DNA from: Thermodesulfobacteriales bacterium
GTDB lineage: Bacteria; Desulfobacterota_D; UBA1144; Nemesobacterales; UBA2774
Length of the DNA: 20,946 nucleotides
Reading direction: 5' to 3'
NCBI GenBank assembly: GCA_004525335.1
Contig: SPCL01000015.1
Coordinates: forward strand, 1 to 20,946
The translations under genes were made by a program, and so were the position numbers. The stretch's first letter is position 1, and every line of letters begins with the position of its first letter. Positions 1 to 7,489 of the stretch are shown here, one piece after another. The notes beneath the pieces are model-generated. The model was not told where the DNA came from. It saw only the letters and a list, made by a program, of their open reading frames with translations, and did not search any database.

Positions 1-615
1 AATCTGCATTTCTCATACAAGATTGCTAAGGGCATTGCTTCAAAGGAAATAATTACAGCAGCCGAGCGTGAGAATGTTGATCTGATTACTATGGGAAGAG
101 GTAGATCAGTTGATAAAGCTACTATGGGCGGAACAGTGCTTAAAGTTTTAAGAAATTGCAAGATACCAATTCTGACTGCAAGAAAAAATGATATGAGAAC
201 AACAATTAAAAAGATATTGGTTCCTGTAGTCTTATCACACGGTATAACAGCAAACTTTGATTATGCACTTAAACTATCAGAAATATTCAATTCTGAATTG
301 CAAATAGCTAACATTGTAGAAACATCTGGACATGAATTTCCAGATTCTTTGATGGAAAAAATAAAATCTAATACTAAAATGGAATTGAGACATCTGCTGA
401 GAGAATCTAATGCGACAGGAAACATTCGGATATATGTAGAAGCTGCAAGAAATGCTTGGGTTGGAATAACAGAATTAGCAAGGGCAAAAGATATAGATTT
501 AATTGTAATGATGACTTATGCGGGAATCGTTTTTAAAGAGGATTTTATCGGCAGTATCACATTGAATGTTATTCAGGAGTCCTCAGTTCCGGTTATTACG
601 CTTACACCACACTAA
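1..615 (+). CDS. Universal stress protein, tandem USP domains (5' end outside window)
   Basis: The reading frame is open from base 1, so the protein begins before the window; the first ATG inside (base 91) is internal. What is visible is the end of a first USP domain followed by a complete second one. The first domain ends with the ATP-binding signature GRGRSVDKATMGGTVLKVLR and then CKIPILTA. The second starts at KKILVPVVLSHG and ends with IGSITLNVIQESSVPVITL. In the second domain the usual G-x2-G-x9-G-S/T loop is degraded (MTYAGIVFKEDFIGS), so it may not bind ATP. Cytoplasmic nucleotide-binding stress proteins of this kind act in starvation, hypoxia and redox responses. Two more tandem USPs lie at 7490 and 10460. 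The glycosyltransferase gene follows after 92 bases on the same strand and may be cotranscribed. Confidence 0.9.
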   Translation, partial: NLHFSYKIAKGIASKEIITAAERENVDLITMGRGRSVDKATMGGTVLKVLRNCKIPILTARKNDMRTTIKKILVPVVLSHGITANFDYALKLSEIFNSELQIANIVETSGHEFPDSLMEKIKSNTKMELRHLLRESNATGNIRIYVEAARNAWVGITELARAKDIDLIVMMTYAGIVFKEDFIGSITLNVIQESSVPVITLTPH

Positions 616-707
616 ACCATCCTGAAAATGACAGGTGATGCTAAATGAAGATCAGAAAGTTATTTAGGATTTGTGTGGAAAAATTTTAGAACTGGGAGTA
701 AAATTGA

Positions 708-1973
708 TTGATATCATATATAGATAATCCGGATAATGTAAGTTCTGCAGAAATAGTAATCGGCATTCCCTCATATAACGAAGCAAAAACAATAGCGATA
801 CCTACACTGCAGGCAAGTTTAGGTCTTACACAATACTTCTCTGACAAATCTTCGGTAATAATCAATGTCGACAACAATTCGAAAGATGGAACAAGAGAGG
901 CATTTCTAAATACAAAAACAGAAGTTCCCAAGATATACGTTTCAACTCCTGAGGATGTAAAAGGAAAAGGTTTTAACATACACAATTTGCTTAAAGTTGC
1001 CGCCGAACTCAGGGCTAAAGCCATAATTATGGTTGACGCTGACCTTACGAGTATTACACCCGAGTGGGTTGAAAGCTTCTTGGAACCTATATTTGATGGC
1101 TATGATTTTGTAGTACCTATTTACTCCAGGCATAAATATGACGGTACGATCACAAACAACATTGCTTACCCTCTGCTGCGTACCTTGTACGGACTTCGGG
1201 TCAGGCAACCTATAGCAGGAGATTTCGGTATTTCGGGGAAATTGGCTCGTTCTTTCCTTGTTGAACAGACCTGGACTGACGAAGTTTCCCACTTCGGGAT
1301 AGACATTTGGATGACAACGATTGCTATATGCAGAAACTTCAAAGTGTGTCAAACGTTTCTTGGAACCTCAAAAGCCCATAGAACAAAAGACCCTGTGGGT
1401 TTGGGTAGAATGTTCTCTCAAGTCGTCGGAACCAGTTTTCAACTAATGAGCGCTTTTGAGTATCTCTGGAAAGATATTTTTGAATCTAGCCCTAGTGTCA
1501 TATACGGTTTTGGTCTCGGTCAAAAAGAGAACTTCCTCGAAGTAATAATTCATCCTGAAACACTATACGATTCCTTTATAGAGGGTCTTGATTCTTATTC
1601 AGACATTTGGCGCAGTGTTCTTGATTCTGAAAATTGGAAAGCCGTTGAGAAGTTAAAGAAACTTAAAAGTGACAATTTCTATTACGAAAGCAAACTTTGG
1701 GCTAGAATAGTATTTGATTTCGCCATTGCCTTCAATATTCAGGAAATTGAAAGGGATAAACTACTTCAAGCCCTAATACCTCTATATCATTCAAGGACTC
1801 TTTCGTTTGTGAATACAACCTCAGAAATGGAGACCCGAGAAACTGAAGCTATAGAAGAAAAACTGAATCGCAACTTTGAGGCCGAGAAAAGTTATCTGAT
1901 AAAGCACTGGGATCTTGCATCGAAAAATAGTGATGTTTCTACAGAATTATCAAAGCTGCATGTCAATGACTAA
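708..1973 (+). CDS. GT-A glycosyltransferase, mannosylglycerate synthase-like
   Basis: This 421-aa soluble protein has a GT-A nucleotide-sugar fold. GIPSYNE lies near residues 19-25, a GKG loop at 86-88, the metal-binding DAD at 110-112 (context MVDADLTSITPEW), an RQPIAGDFG stretch at 166-174 and a late KAHR at 222-225. This order (GKG, DAD-T-S, QP-GG/GD, SDWGID-like SHFGID, KAHR) is the layout I know from mannosylglycerate synthase (GT78) and, more distantly, glucosyl-3-phosphoglycerate synthase (GT81). It therefore probably transfers a hexose from an NDP-sugar to a small acceptor such as glycerate, giving a compatible solute. The exact donor and acceptor are not readable. Translation starts at TTG 708, chosen for the GGGAG ribosome site at 694-698. 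It sits between a USP and an M50 protease on the same strand, which fits a stress role. Confidence 0.72.
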   Translation: MISYIDNPDNVSSAEIVIGIPSYNEAKTIAIPTLQASLGLTQYFSDKSSVIINVDNNSKDGTREAFLNTKTEVPKIYVSTPEDVKGKGFNIHNLLKVAAELRAKAIIMVDADLTSITPEWVESFLEPIFDGYDFVVPIYSRHKYDGTITNNIAYPLLRTLYGLRVRQPIAGDFGISGKLARSFLVEQTWTDEVSHFGIDIWMTTIAICRNFKVCQTFLGTSKAHRTKDPVGLGRMFSQVVGTSFQLMSAFEYLWKDIFESSPSVIYGFGLGQKENFLEVIIHPETLYDSFIEGLDSYSDIWRSVLDSENWKAVEKLKKLKSDNFYYESKLWARIVFDFAIAFNIQEIERDKLLQALIPLYHSRTLSFVNTTSEMETRETEAIEEKLNRNFEAEKSYLIKHWDLASKNSDVSTELSKLHVND

Positions 1974-2074
1974 GATGCCGGAGTTGATAAGTCTAGCTTT
2001 ATGATGTTATCTGGTTGAGTAGGATTAAAAAATTATCGATTTTATTAGGTTAGTTTCCCGGGTATTAATATATT

Positions 2075-3205
2075 ATGTTTGGAAAGCAAATTAGACTGTT
2101 TAAACTTTTGGGTTTTGAGGTGAAACTAGACCTTAGCTGGTTTATCCTTGCGATACTGATTACCTGGTCTCTCGCTAAAGGTTTTTTCCCTCATTACTTT
2201 AAAGATCTCCCGAATGCCACTTATTGGTGGATGGGCGTTGCAGGAACTCTGGGCTTATTAATTTCAATAATCCTACACGAGCTAAGTCATTCTTTGGTAG
2301 CTAGAAGGTATGGTATCAAAATGAAAGGAATAACCCTTTTCATATTCGGAGGGGTTGCAGAGATGGATGAGGAACCGCCGAGTCCAAAAGCTGAATTTTT
2401 AATGGCAGTTGTAGGGCCTCTGGCCAGTATCCTCATAGCTCTGCTGTCTTATCAAATCTACATTCTCGGCAAAAAATTTGGGTGGCCGGTACCGGTTAAT
2501 GGAATATTCTTATACCTTGGCATTATTAATATGGTTTTAGCTATCTTCAATCTACTTCCTGGGTTTCCCTTGGACGGGGGGCGGATGTTGCGATCGGCCT
2601 TATGGTATTGGAAAAAAAATATTAGATGGGCGACTCGGGTTTCATCCCAGATTGGAGCTGCTTTCGGACTTGGATTGATTATCTTAGGGGTAGTTAGTTT
2701 CATTTACGGCAATTTCATTGGCGGTATATGGTGGGTGCTTATTGGATTCTTTCTTCGAAATGCTTCTCAAATGTCGTATCGGCAGCTTTTCATTCGTAAA
2801 GCATTAGAGGGTGAGCATGTAAGCCGCTTCATGAAAACCGATCTGATTACAGTATCAGCTTCAATGCCGATTGAGGAGTTAGTAGGGGATTATTTTTACA
2901 AGCATCATTTTAAAATGTACCCGGTTCTGGATAACTCAAAGCTTATTGGCTGTGTTACAACCCGTATGGTAAAAGAAATTCCCAAAGAGGATTGGATGCT
3001 CCGTAAAGTAGAGGAAATAGTTAGTCCCTGTACTGAGGAAAATAGCGTTAGACCGGATGCAGATGCTATGGACGCTCTTTCCAAAATGTACCGGAGTGGG
3101 AACAGCAGACTCATGGTTTTAGAATCTGGGAAATTGGTCGGTATTATTGCTCTAAAGGACATGATGACATTTTTATCAATGAAAATGGATATCGAGAATG
3201 ATTAA
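2075..3205 (+). CDS. Site-2-type M50 metalloprotease with C-terminal CBS pair
   Basis: This is a 376-aa polytopic inner-membrane protease. The zinc motif HELSH is at 68-72 within a membrane segment. The second active-site motif NLLPGFPLDGG is at 159-169 (Asp167 the third zinc ligand). Hydrophobic segments lie around 20-35, 52-80, 105-128, 142-162 and 188-228. The GGVAEM loop near 92-97 is typical of this subfamily. Two CBS domains occupy roughly 250-376 and probably bind an adenine nucleotide to gate proteolysis. The layout matches M50B proteases of the Rv2625c/Rip3 type, which belong to the mycobacterial DosR regulon. Substrates are unknown; anti-sigma factors are the usual ones in this family. 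The ATG at 2075 has only a weak ribosome site. It lies 101 bases after the glycosyltransferase. Confidence 0.92.
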   Translation: MFGKQIRLFKLLGFEVKLDLSWFILAILITWSLAKGFFPHYFKDLPNATYWWMGVAGTLGLLISIILHELSHSLVARRYGIKMKGITLFIFGGVAEMDEEPPSPKAEFLMAVVGPLASILIALLSYQIYILGKKFGWPVPVNGIFLYLGIINMVLAIFNLLPGFPLDGGRMLRSALWYWKKNIRWATRVSSQIGAAFGLGLIILGVVSFIYGNFIGGIWWVLIGFFLRNASQMSYRQLFIRKALEGEHVSRFMKTDLITVSASMPIEELVGDYFYKHHFKMYPVLDNSKLIGCVTTRMVKEIPKEDWMLRKVEEIVSPCTEENSVRPDADAMDALSKMYRSGNSRLMVLESGKLVGIIALKDMMTFLSMKMDIEND

Positions 3206-3326
3206 AGAATAACACTCAGCGCTCGAAAGATTTAGAGCTAACTTAAAACAAGCCACGAATCAAAAGACAGCTTTAATGATAATTATCAGAATCGAACTCA
3301 GAAAAGTCACGATTTAATAGAAAAAT

Positions 3327-3357
3327 AGGAAAATCTTTTTGAACATAATTTTTTCCT
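3327..3357. terminator. Weak hairpin between convergent genes
   Basis: Arms AGGAAAA (3327-3333) and TTTTCCT (3351-3357) can pair over a 17-base loop and are followed by more T residues. It sits between the convergent M50 protease and methyltransferase-esterase genes, where a bidirectional terminator would be expected. The stem is AT-rich and short, so this is tentative. The rest of 3206-3374 holds nothing I recognise. Confidence 0.3.
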
Positions 3358-3374
3358 TTTCAATTGTAGCACGA

Positions 3375-5381
3375 TTAAGTCCCAAAAGGATAAGTATCAG
3401 GTACGCCTTCTAATTGTGCTGTTGATATCGGCGTTATGGCTTTGGTCTGATCAATCCAGATATACTCATCAAACTGACGGGGCAGAACTGCCTCGAAATA
3501 GTGGCTGGCAAGCTCCGTCTCGGGTCGGTAGATGACGCCAATGGCCCGCTCCAGTCTTGGCTTGCTCAACTGAGTATAGAGCTCACCTTTCTGTTCGGCG
3601 CGCAGAGGAAGAATGAGTCCCGGCTTGTTCGTCAAATGGAAAAGACGTTCATAGCTTTGCGGATGGGATGGACGTACCTGTTTAACCTCCATAGGAGCAT
3701 CCCAATTTGAAGCCGCTGCAACTGTACCGTGATCGGTTCCAAAGCCGATACTATAGGATTCTTCACCAAATTTTTCGCGGCAAAGCTGACCGATATTGTG
3801 CTCGCCACGCGTCGACATTTCTGTTGCCGAGGCATCACCAATGTGTGAGTTATGGGCCCAAACGACAGCCTTCGCATTTTCTCCATGAAATGTCATAACG
3901 TTCAGAAGCGTATCGAACATATGGCTGTCACGCAGATTCCAGGAGGCGCGGGAACCATAATACATAATCCGATAATAACGTTCGGCATTTGCAACTAGCT
4001 GGGCATTCTGGGAAGCATCTAGAAACCGCTCTCCATCATGATTTGCATATTCCATTTGTTTTTTTTGAAGCTCGGCAAGCATGCGCACTACATTTTGCTC
4101 GCAATCGCGATAATCACCAGTGAGCGCTGCATGACCATATGCCGCAGGGTCGGCCTCCCAGGGACTCAGGCAACCATAACGACTCCGCGCTACTATCGCA
4201 AGATCGGGATCAACCTCATCAAGGTAGTCTACGACAGCACGAGCAGAATTATAAAGGCTGTAGAGATCAAGACCGTAAAAACCCGTCCGGTCATTATACG
4301 GCAAAGCCTTATTGTAATAATGTAGCCAGTCGATGAATTCCCTGACTTCTGCATTGCGCCACATCCAGGTTGGAAACCGGGCAAATGCCGTCCATTCAGA
4401 TGGTGGAGTGTTACGGTGCCGCACATAGTGATCGATTCGTGCTGCATCCGGCCAGTCTGCCTCAGCAGCAATAATATTGAAGTTTTTCTCCTCTATAAGA
4501 CGCTTGGTAATAAGCGCCCGCATTCGATAAAATTCTGACGTGCCATGACTGGCCTCACCAATAAGAACTAGACGGGACTTGCCAATTCGTTTTAGCAGAG
4601 AATCCAATGATGCTTCCTCTACAGTAGAAAAAGCTTCAGCGTTGCTTGAAATGAGAGAAGGCAGTGACTCGTTGGCTCTGGGCAGTGTCTGAATGACGCG
4701 TGGCCGAGTGATTTCACTCTCGGCTTCTTCAAGCTCCCAGCCTTCCTTGCCAATTAGGGGCACGAAGCGCACATCTGCCAGATCTTCACGGTCATACACA
4801 TTTTCATCCACACGTGTGATACGAATGAGCTCTTGTACCTTGGGATCAGCCCCGACCGGAATGATCATCCTTCCACCGATCGCAAGCTGTTGTTTTAAAG
4901 CCAGCGGAATCTCGGGTGCTCCAGCGGAAACGAGAATTGCATCGAACGGTGACTCATCTCTCCAGCCTATTGTTCCATCAGCATGAAGGATATGAACATT
5001 TTCATAGCCTTCACCAATCAAATTAGAGGCCGCTTTTTCCGCCAGCTGATCGATGCGTTCGATGGTATAAACCTCACCGGCAATCTCGGCGAGAACAGCT
5101 GCCGCGTAACCGGATCCGGCGCCGATTTCAAGCACTTTCTCGCCGCCTTTCAGCACCAGCGCCTCGATCATATAGGCAACAATGTAGGGCTGTGAGATCG
5201 TTTGCCCGGCTGCAATGGGTAACGGCCTGTCCTCATATGCAAGGTTGCGTACATTTTCAGGCACAAAGGCCTTACGGTTCACCTTGCTCATGGCATCCAA
5301 TACCCGCTTGTCGCGTACGCCGCGTGCAAAAATTTGCTCAGCAACCATCCTTTCGCGGTGTTGTTTTTCAAGATCAGTCAT
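3375..5381 (-). CDS. Protein-L-isoaspartate O-methyltransferase / erythromycin esterase fusion
   Basis: This 668-aa protein has two complete domains. Residues 1-215 are a PCMT: GQTISQPYIVA at 59-69 and the SAM-binding VLEIGAGSGY at 83-92. That domain methylates damaged isoaspartyl residues in proteins. Residues 260-650 are an erythromycin-esterase-family domain (PF05139 type): GEASHGTSEFYRMR at 275-288, AAEADWP at 305-311, FPTWMWRN at 336-343, GFYGLDLYSLY at 367-377 and a late WAHNSHIGDA. The Glu and His residues of EASHG and AHNSH form the family's catalytic site. The natural substrate of the second half is unknown; macrolide resistance should not be assumed. Rv2030c of the DosR regulon also carries this esterase domain, there fused to a phosphoribosyltransferase and next to pfkB, as here. 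The gene is clearly GC-richer than its neighbours, suggesting transfer. It starts at ATG 5381 with a GGGGGAG site upstream. Confidence 0.95.
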   Translation of the reverse strand: MTDLEKQHRERMVAEQIFARGVRDKRVLDAMSKVNRKAFVPENVRNLAYEDRPLPIAAGQTISQPYIVAYMIEALVLKGGEKVLEIGAGSGYAAAVLAEIAGEVYTIERIDQLAEKAASNLIGEGYENVHILHADGTIGWRDESPFDAILVSAGAPEIPLALKQQLAIGGRMIIPVGADPKVQELIRITRVDENVYDREDLADVRFVPLIGKEGWELEEAESEITRPRVIQTLPRANESLPSLISSNAEAFSTVEEASLDSLLKRIGKSRLVLIGEASHGTSEFYRMRALITKRLIEEKNFNIIAAEADWPDAARIDHYVRHRNTPPSEWTAFARFPTWMWRNAEVREFIDWLHYYNKALPYNDRTGFYGLDLYSLYNSARAVVDYLDEVDPDLAIVARSRYGCLSPWEADPAAYGHAALTGDYRDCEQNVVRMLAELQKKQMEYANHDGERFLDASQNAQLVANAERYYRIMYYGSRASWNLRDSHMFDTLLNVMTFHGENAKAVVWAHNSHIGDASATEMSTRGEHNIGQLCREKFGEESYSIGFGTDHGTVAAASNWDAPMEVKQVRPSHPQSYERLFHLTNKPGLILPLRAEQKGELYTQLSKPRLERAIGVIYRPETELASHYFEAVLPRQFDEYIWIDQTKAITPISTAQLEGVPDTYPFGT

Positions 5382-5410
5382 CGTTACTTATCTCCCCCAA
5401 GATTGCTTCA

Positions 5411-5448
5411 TATAGTTTTACTATAATGTAGTCTATAATTTCTTGCAA
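5411..5448 (-). promoter_or_regulatory. Sigma-70 promoter overlapping a palindrome, for the PCMT-esterase gene
   Basis: Read on the minus strand, a -35 box TTGCAA (5443-5448) is followed after exactly 17 bases by a -10 box TATAGT (5420-5425), about 40 bases before the ATG at 5381. The perfect inverted repeat TATAGT-TTT-ACTATA (5411-5425) covers the -10 box and the likely start point, which is a good place for a repressor. This unit differs from the sigma-54 promoters of the neighbouring genes. Confidence 0.6.
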
Positions 5449-5475
5449 ATTGTAATTAAAGTAGCATCCATTTTC

Positions 5476-5658
5476 TCAGTGATTTGGTTTATTTAAACAG
5501 TGAACAAAGAGCTTTAAAAACTCCTTAATCGTATCAGGAGGAAGCCCCAGCTTGCAGCGTCTATTTATCAAAGCCCGCCTTTTAACCTGCCTAGAGTTAT
5601 AAAGCCGGTTCCCGCCTTCACTACGATAAAGGATTACAAGCTCAGCATTTGGGTTCAC
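5476..5658 (-). pseudogene. MerR-family regulator fragment
   Basis: This 60-codon open frame contains a stretch reading YRSEGGNRLYNSRQVKRR, followed by a cysteine-containing LGLPPDTIKEFLKLF. It matches the second half of a MerR DNA-binding domain (R-x-GG-x-RLY...V-x-R-x-x-x-I-x-R-x-x-x-LG-x-x-x-x-x-I-x-x-x-L). The N-terminal helix-turn-helix (usually I-G-E-L-A-x-x-x-G-V...YYE) is absent: a stop lies seven codons before the GTG. The effector domain is also missing, since the frame ends just after the match. It is therefore a remnant. The rest of the gap between 5382 and 5791 holds the promoter above and a 24-codon plus-strand frame (5729-5803 region) that I do not recognise. Confidence 0.5.
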
Positions 5659-5791
5659 TGATTGCTCTTGATAGAGTTAAGTATCTTTATGATAATCAAT
5701 TTGAGTGGCAAAACTTGTTAATAAGGCGATGGCGAAGCAATGTTTTGGTCTTATTGGTGCTGAACTTCGTGAGTTACTGCAACGCCCCTTC

Positions 5792-6727
5792 TTAATGGTT
5801 TAATTTCATTTCTTTGAATAAACGCTCCGTATCTTCACGGCGGCAAAGCTCGGTTCCCGGAGTCATGACGGCAGCAGTTCCCGCTGCAACACCAAAATAA
5901 ACGGCATCTTGTATAGTCATCCCCCGCGATAGCGCTAATACGATGCCCGCTACCATACTGTCGCCAGCCCCGACTTTGCTTCTTATGGGGACGGCAGGCG
6001 ATCGGATATACCGGCTCTCTTTCTTTGTAACCATCAGCGCCCCCGCTGCTCCGAGTGATACCACGACGACTTCGCTCTTATTGCTCTGAACTATTTTCTC
6101 AGCCATATCTTCTATCTGCTTTTCGTTTTCGATTAAACGCTCTCCAAGCTGGCTAAGTTCCCTTAAATTTGGCTTGACTAAAAATAACCCTTCTTCTAAT
6201 GCCAGTTGAAAAGGCTCTCCCTGAGTATCTACGATAATTTTGCTGCCGAGTTGCTTAGCAACACGAGCTACCTGAGCGTAAAAGTTTTTTGCTACGCCTG
6301 GGGGCAGACTACCGCTAGCAACAATGTAATCCGGTCTTGGGTCTAAAGCAAAAACTTGGTCGAGGCTTGATTTCAATTCATTATCATTTAGTTTCGGTCC
6401 GGGCATACATAAACGGTATTGCAGGGTGCTGGACTCTTCGTACACAATTATATTTTCACGTGTTGCATCTTTAATAGGAATTGGTTTATGGTTGAGATTT
6501 TCATTATCCAACAACTCTTGAAACATTCGTCCCGTGAGACCTCCACATGTATATAAAGAGACCGATTCGCCTCCTAATTTTCTAATAGCCCTAGAAACGT
6601 TAATTCCACCACCGCCCGGTTCTCTCGACGGATTTCCGCAACGCAATTTTCGTTCCGCAACAAAATTATCAACAGACGTATTCACATCTATTGCAGGATT
6701 CATTGTCAAAGTGACGATATTTTTCAA
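5792..6727 (-). CDS. pfkB: 6-phosphofructokinase II, PfkB family
   Basis: This 311-aa ribokinase-family sugar kinase converts fructose-6-phosphate to fructose-1,6-bisphosphate with ATP in the cytoplasm. It closely follows the E. coli Pfk-2 pattern: LTMNPAIDV at 7-15, the substrate-site KLRC with EPGGGGINVSRAI at 36-48, GSLPPGV at 139-145, VKPN at 184-187, VVSLGAAGA at 222-230, and the catalytic GAGDSMVAG at 253-261 with Asp256 as general base. Length is normal for the family. Translation starts at a TTG (6725-6727) preceded by AGGAG at a good distance. It has its own sigma-54 promoter. Rv2029c, a DosR-regulon gene, is the same family and also neighbours an erythromycin-esterase protein. Tagatose-6-phosphate kinase or 1-phosphofructokinase activity is a less likely alternative. 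Confidence 0.93.
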   Translation of the reverse strand: MKNIVTLTMNPAIDVNTSVDNFVAERKLRCGNPSREPGGGGINVSRAIRKLGGESVSLYTCGGLTGRMFQELLDNENLNHKPIPIKDATRENIIVYEESSTLQYRLCMPGPKLNDNELKSSLDQVFALDPRPDYIVASGSLPPGVAKNFYAQVARVAKQLGSKIIVDTQGEPFQLALEEGLFLVKPNLRELSQLGERLIENEKQIEDMAEKIVQSNKSEVVVVSLGAAGALMVTKKESRYIRSPAVPIRSKVGAGDSMVAGIVLALSRGMTIQDAVYFGVAAGTAAVMTPGTELCRREDTERLFKEMKLNH

Positions 6728-6772
6728 AGTGTATTCTCCTAATAATACTATGCTTATTTTAGTTTATTTAAA

Positions 6773-6790
6773 TTGCAATTGATATGCCAA
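6773..6790 (-). promoter_or_regulatory. Sigma-54 promoter of pfkB
   Basis: On the minus strand the sequence is TTGGCATATCAATTGCAA. The invariant GG (6787-6788) and GC (6775-6776) are separated by exactly 10 bases, as sigma-54 requires. Start of transcription is expected near 6763, giving a leader of about 36 bases before the TTG start. It shares TGGCAT-N5-TTGCAA with three other sites in this window. No full copy of the 17-bp enhancer-like element is visible upstream; only a half-site TGTCTGTC at 6981. Confidence 0.85.
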
Positions 6791-6867
6791 AAACTCTTAT
6801 CAATCTGTTTTGCAATAATAAAAAGAAAAATATTATGGTCAATCCTTGGAATTAGATCTTAAAAATA

Positions 6868-6987
6868 CTACAATTTGACTATATCTTGAGTTGCAACCGA
6901 TAATTCCCGGTTCAATATCCTTGGCCCGGCCTCCCTACACCGAACGCCCAGTACATCATCAATTTCTAAATTGCTGCATTTGTCTGT
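6868..6987 (-). pseudogene. Possible coding remnant, unrecognised
   Basis: A stop-bounded minus-strand frame of 39 codons reads like the tail of a protein (it includes IDDVLGVRCREAGPRIL) and is GC-richer than the AT-rich flanks. It has no start codon with a ribosome site and I do not recognise the family. Together with the next entry it is the only coding-like content between pfkB and the USP at 7490. Confidence 0.2.
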
Positions 6988-7067
6988 CTATATCCATTAA
7001 CTCTGATAGAATTTTTATATAAAGGAACTCAGGCAGCATATGGAAAGCATGCATGGATAAGGTGTAG

Positions 7068-7274
7068 ATAATTGTTCAGGTTGCAGGCGAGAATATACAC
7101 AAGAAAGTTAGACCATACCGGGCAGGGGTTATATCAAGGGTGGCAAGCGGAGAACTTAGTGTCAGCCTGGGCACAAGCAACCTGGAGGCGATAAGGTGGC
7201 TTAGACGCATTAGCCGTCATGTAGTCAGAATTACCCAGCATACCGAAGCCTCACTTCTTGCTGCCGGAAAGTAA
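7068..7274 (+). pseudogene. PhoU / Na-Pi cotransporter-like C-terminal remnant
   Basis: From the codon after a TAG (7065-7067) to TAA at 7272-7274 the frame encodes 68 residues with clear protein-like content, including RVASGELSVSLGTSNLEAIR and then WLRRISRHVVRITQHTEASL. The helix with R-x-L-R-R-I-x-x-H-V-x-x-I resembles the last helices of PhoU domains and of the cytoplasmic tails of Na/Pi cotransporters. There is no start codon or ribosome site, an in-frame stop lies just upstream, and the base composition is richer in GC than the flanks. This is therefore a gene remnant, and the family call is tentative. Confidence 0.4.
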
Positions 7275-7360
7275 TTATAGGTTAGTGTATAAGCTCTCGT
7301 ATTAATGTCCTTATCTTCATTGATAGTTTCATTCTAAGATTAAAGCATCTTGATATGTTC

Positions 7361-7377
7361 TGTCTAATATTCTGACA
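7361..7377 (+). promoter_or_regulatory. Candidate enhancer (UAS) for sigma-54 activator, copy 1
   Basis: TGTCTAATATTCTGACA is a 17-bp imperfect palindrome with TGTC/GACA ends. Its centre lies 83 bases before the GG of the sigma-54 promoter at 7450, a usual distance for NtrC-type enhancer-binding proteins. A second copy, identical at 14 of 17 positions, lies at 9750 before two more sigma-54 promoters. Outer arms ATATG (7353-7357) and CATAT (7376-7380) extend the symmetry. Confidence 0.6.
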
Positions 7378-7449
7378 TATGAAAACTTTGTTTTTATAAC
7401 CATATCTAGAATATATGCATTTTCTCCTGATATCATGATAAACTCTAAC

Positions 7450-7467
7450 TTGGCATAAGAATTGCAA
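7450..7467 (+). promoter_or_regulatory. Sigma-54 promoter of the USP-cytochrome c unit
   Basis: TTGGCATAAGAATTGCAA has GG at 7452-7453 and GC at 7464-7465 with the required 10 bases between. Transcription should start near 7477, leaving a leader of only about 13 bases that carries the AGGAG ribosome site (7479-7483) before ATG 7490. Short arms AAACTC (7440-7445) and GAGTTT (7481-7486) flank the core. Confidence 0.9.
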
Positions 7468-7489
7468 CATAGGTCTTCAGGAGTTTGGT

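Noticed and set aside
3375..5381. Macrolide resistance gene
   Set aside because: The esterase-family domain is shared by many stress-locus proteins of unknown substrate; the context and fusion give no support for an antibiotic function.
4038..5431. Several plus-strand frames opposite the PCMT-esterase gene
   Set aside because: They are antisense shadows of a long, strongly conserved gene and have no motifs or ribosome sites.
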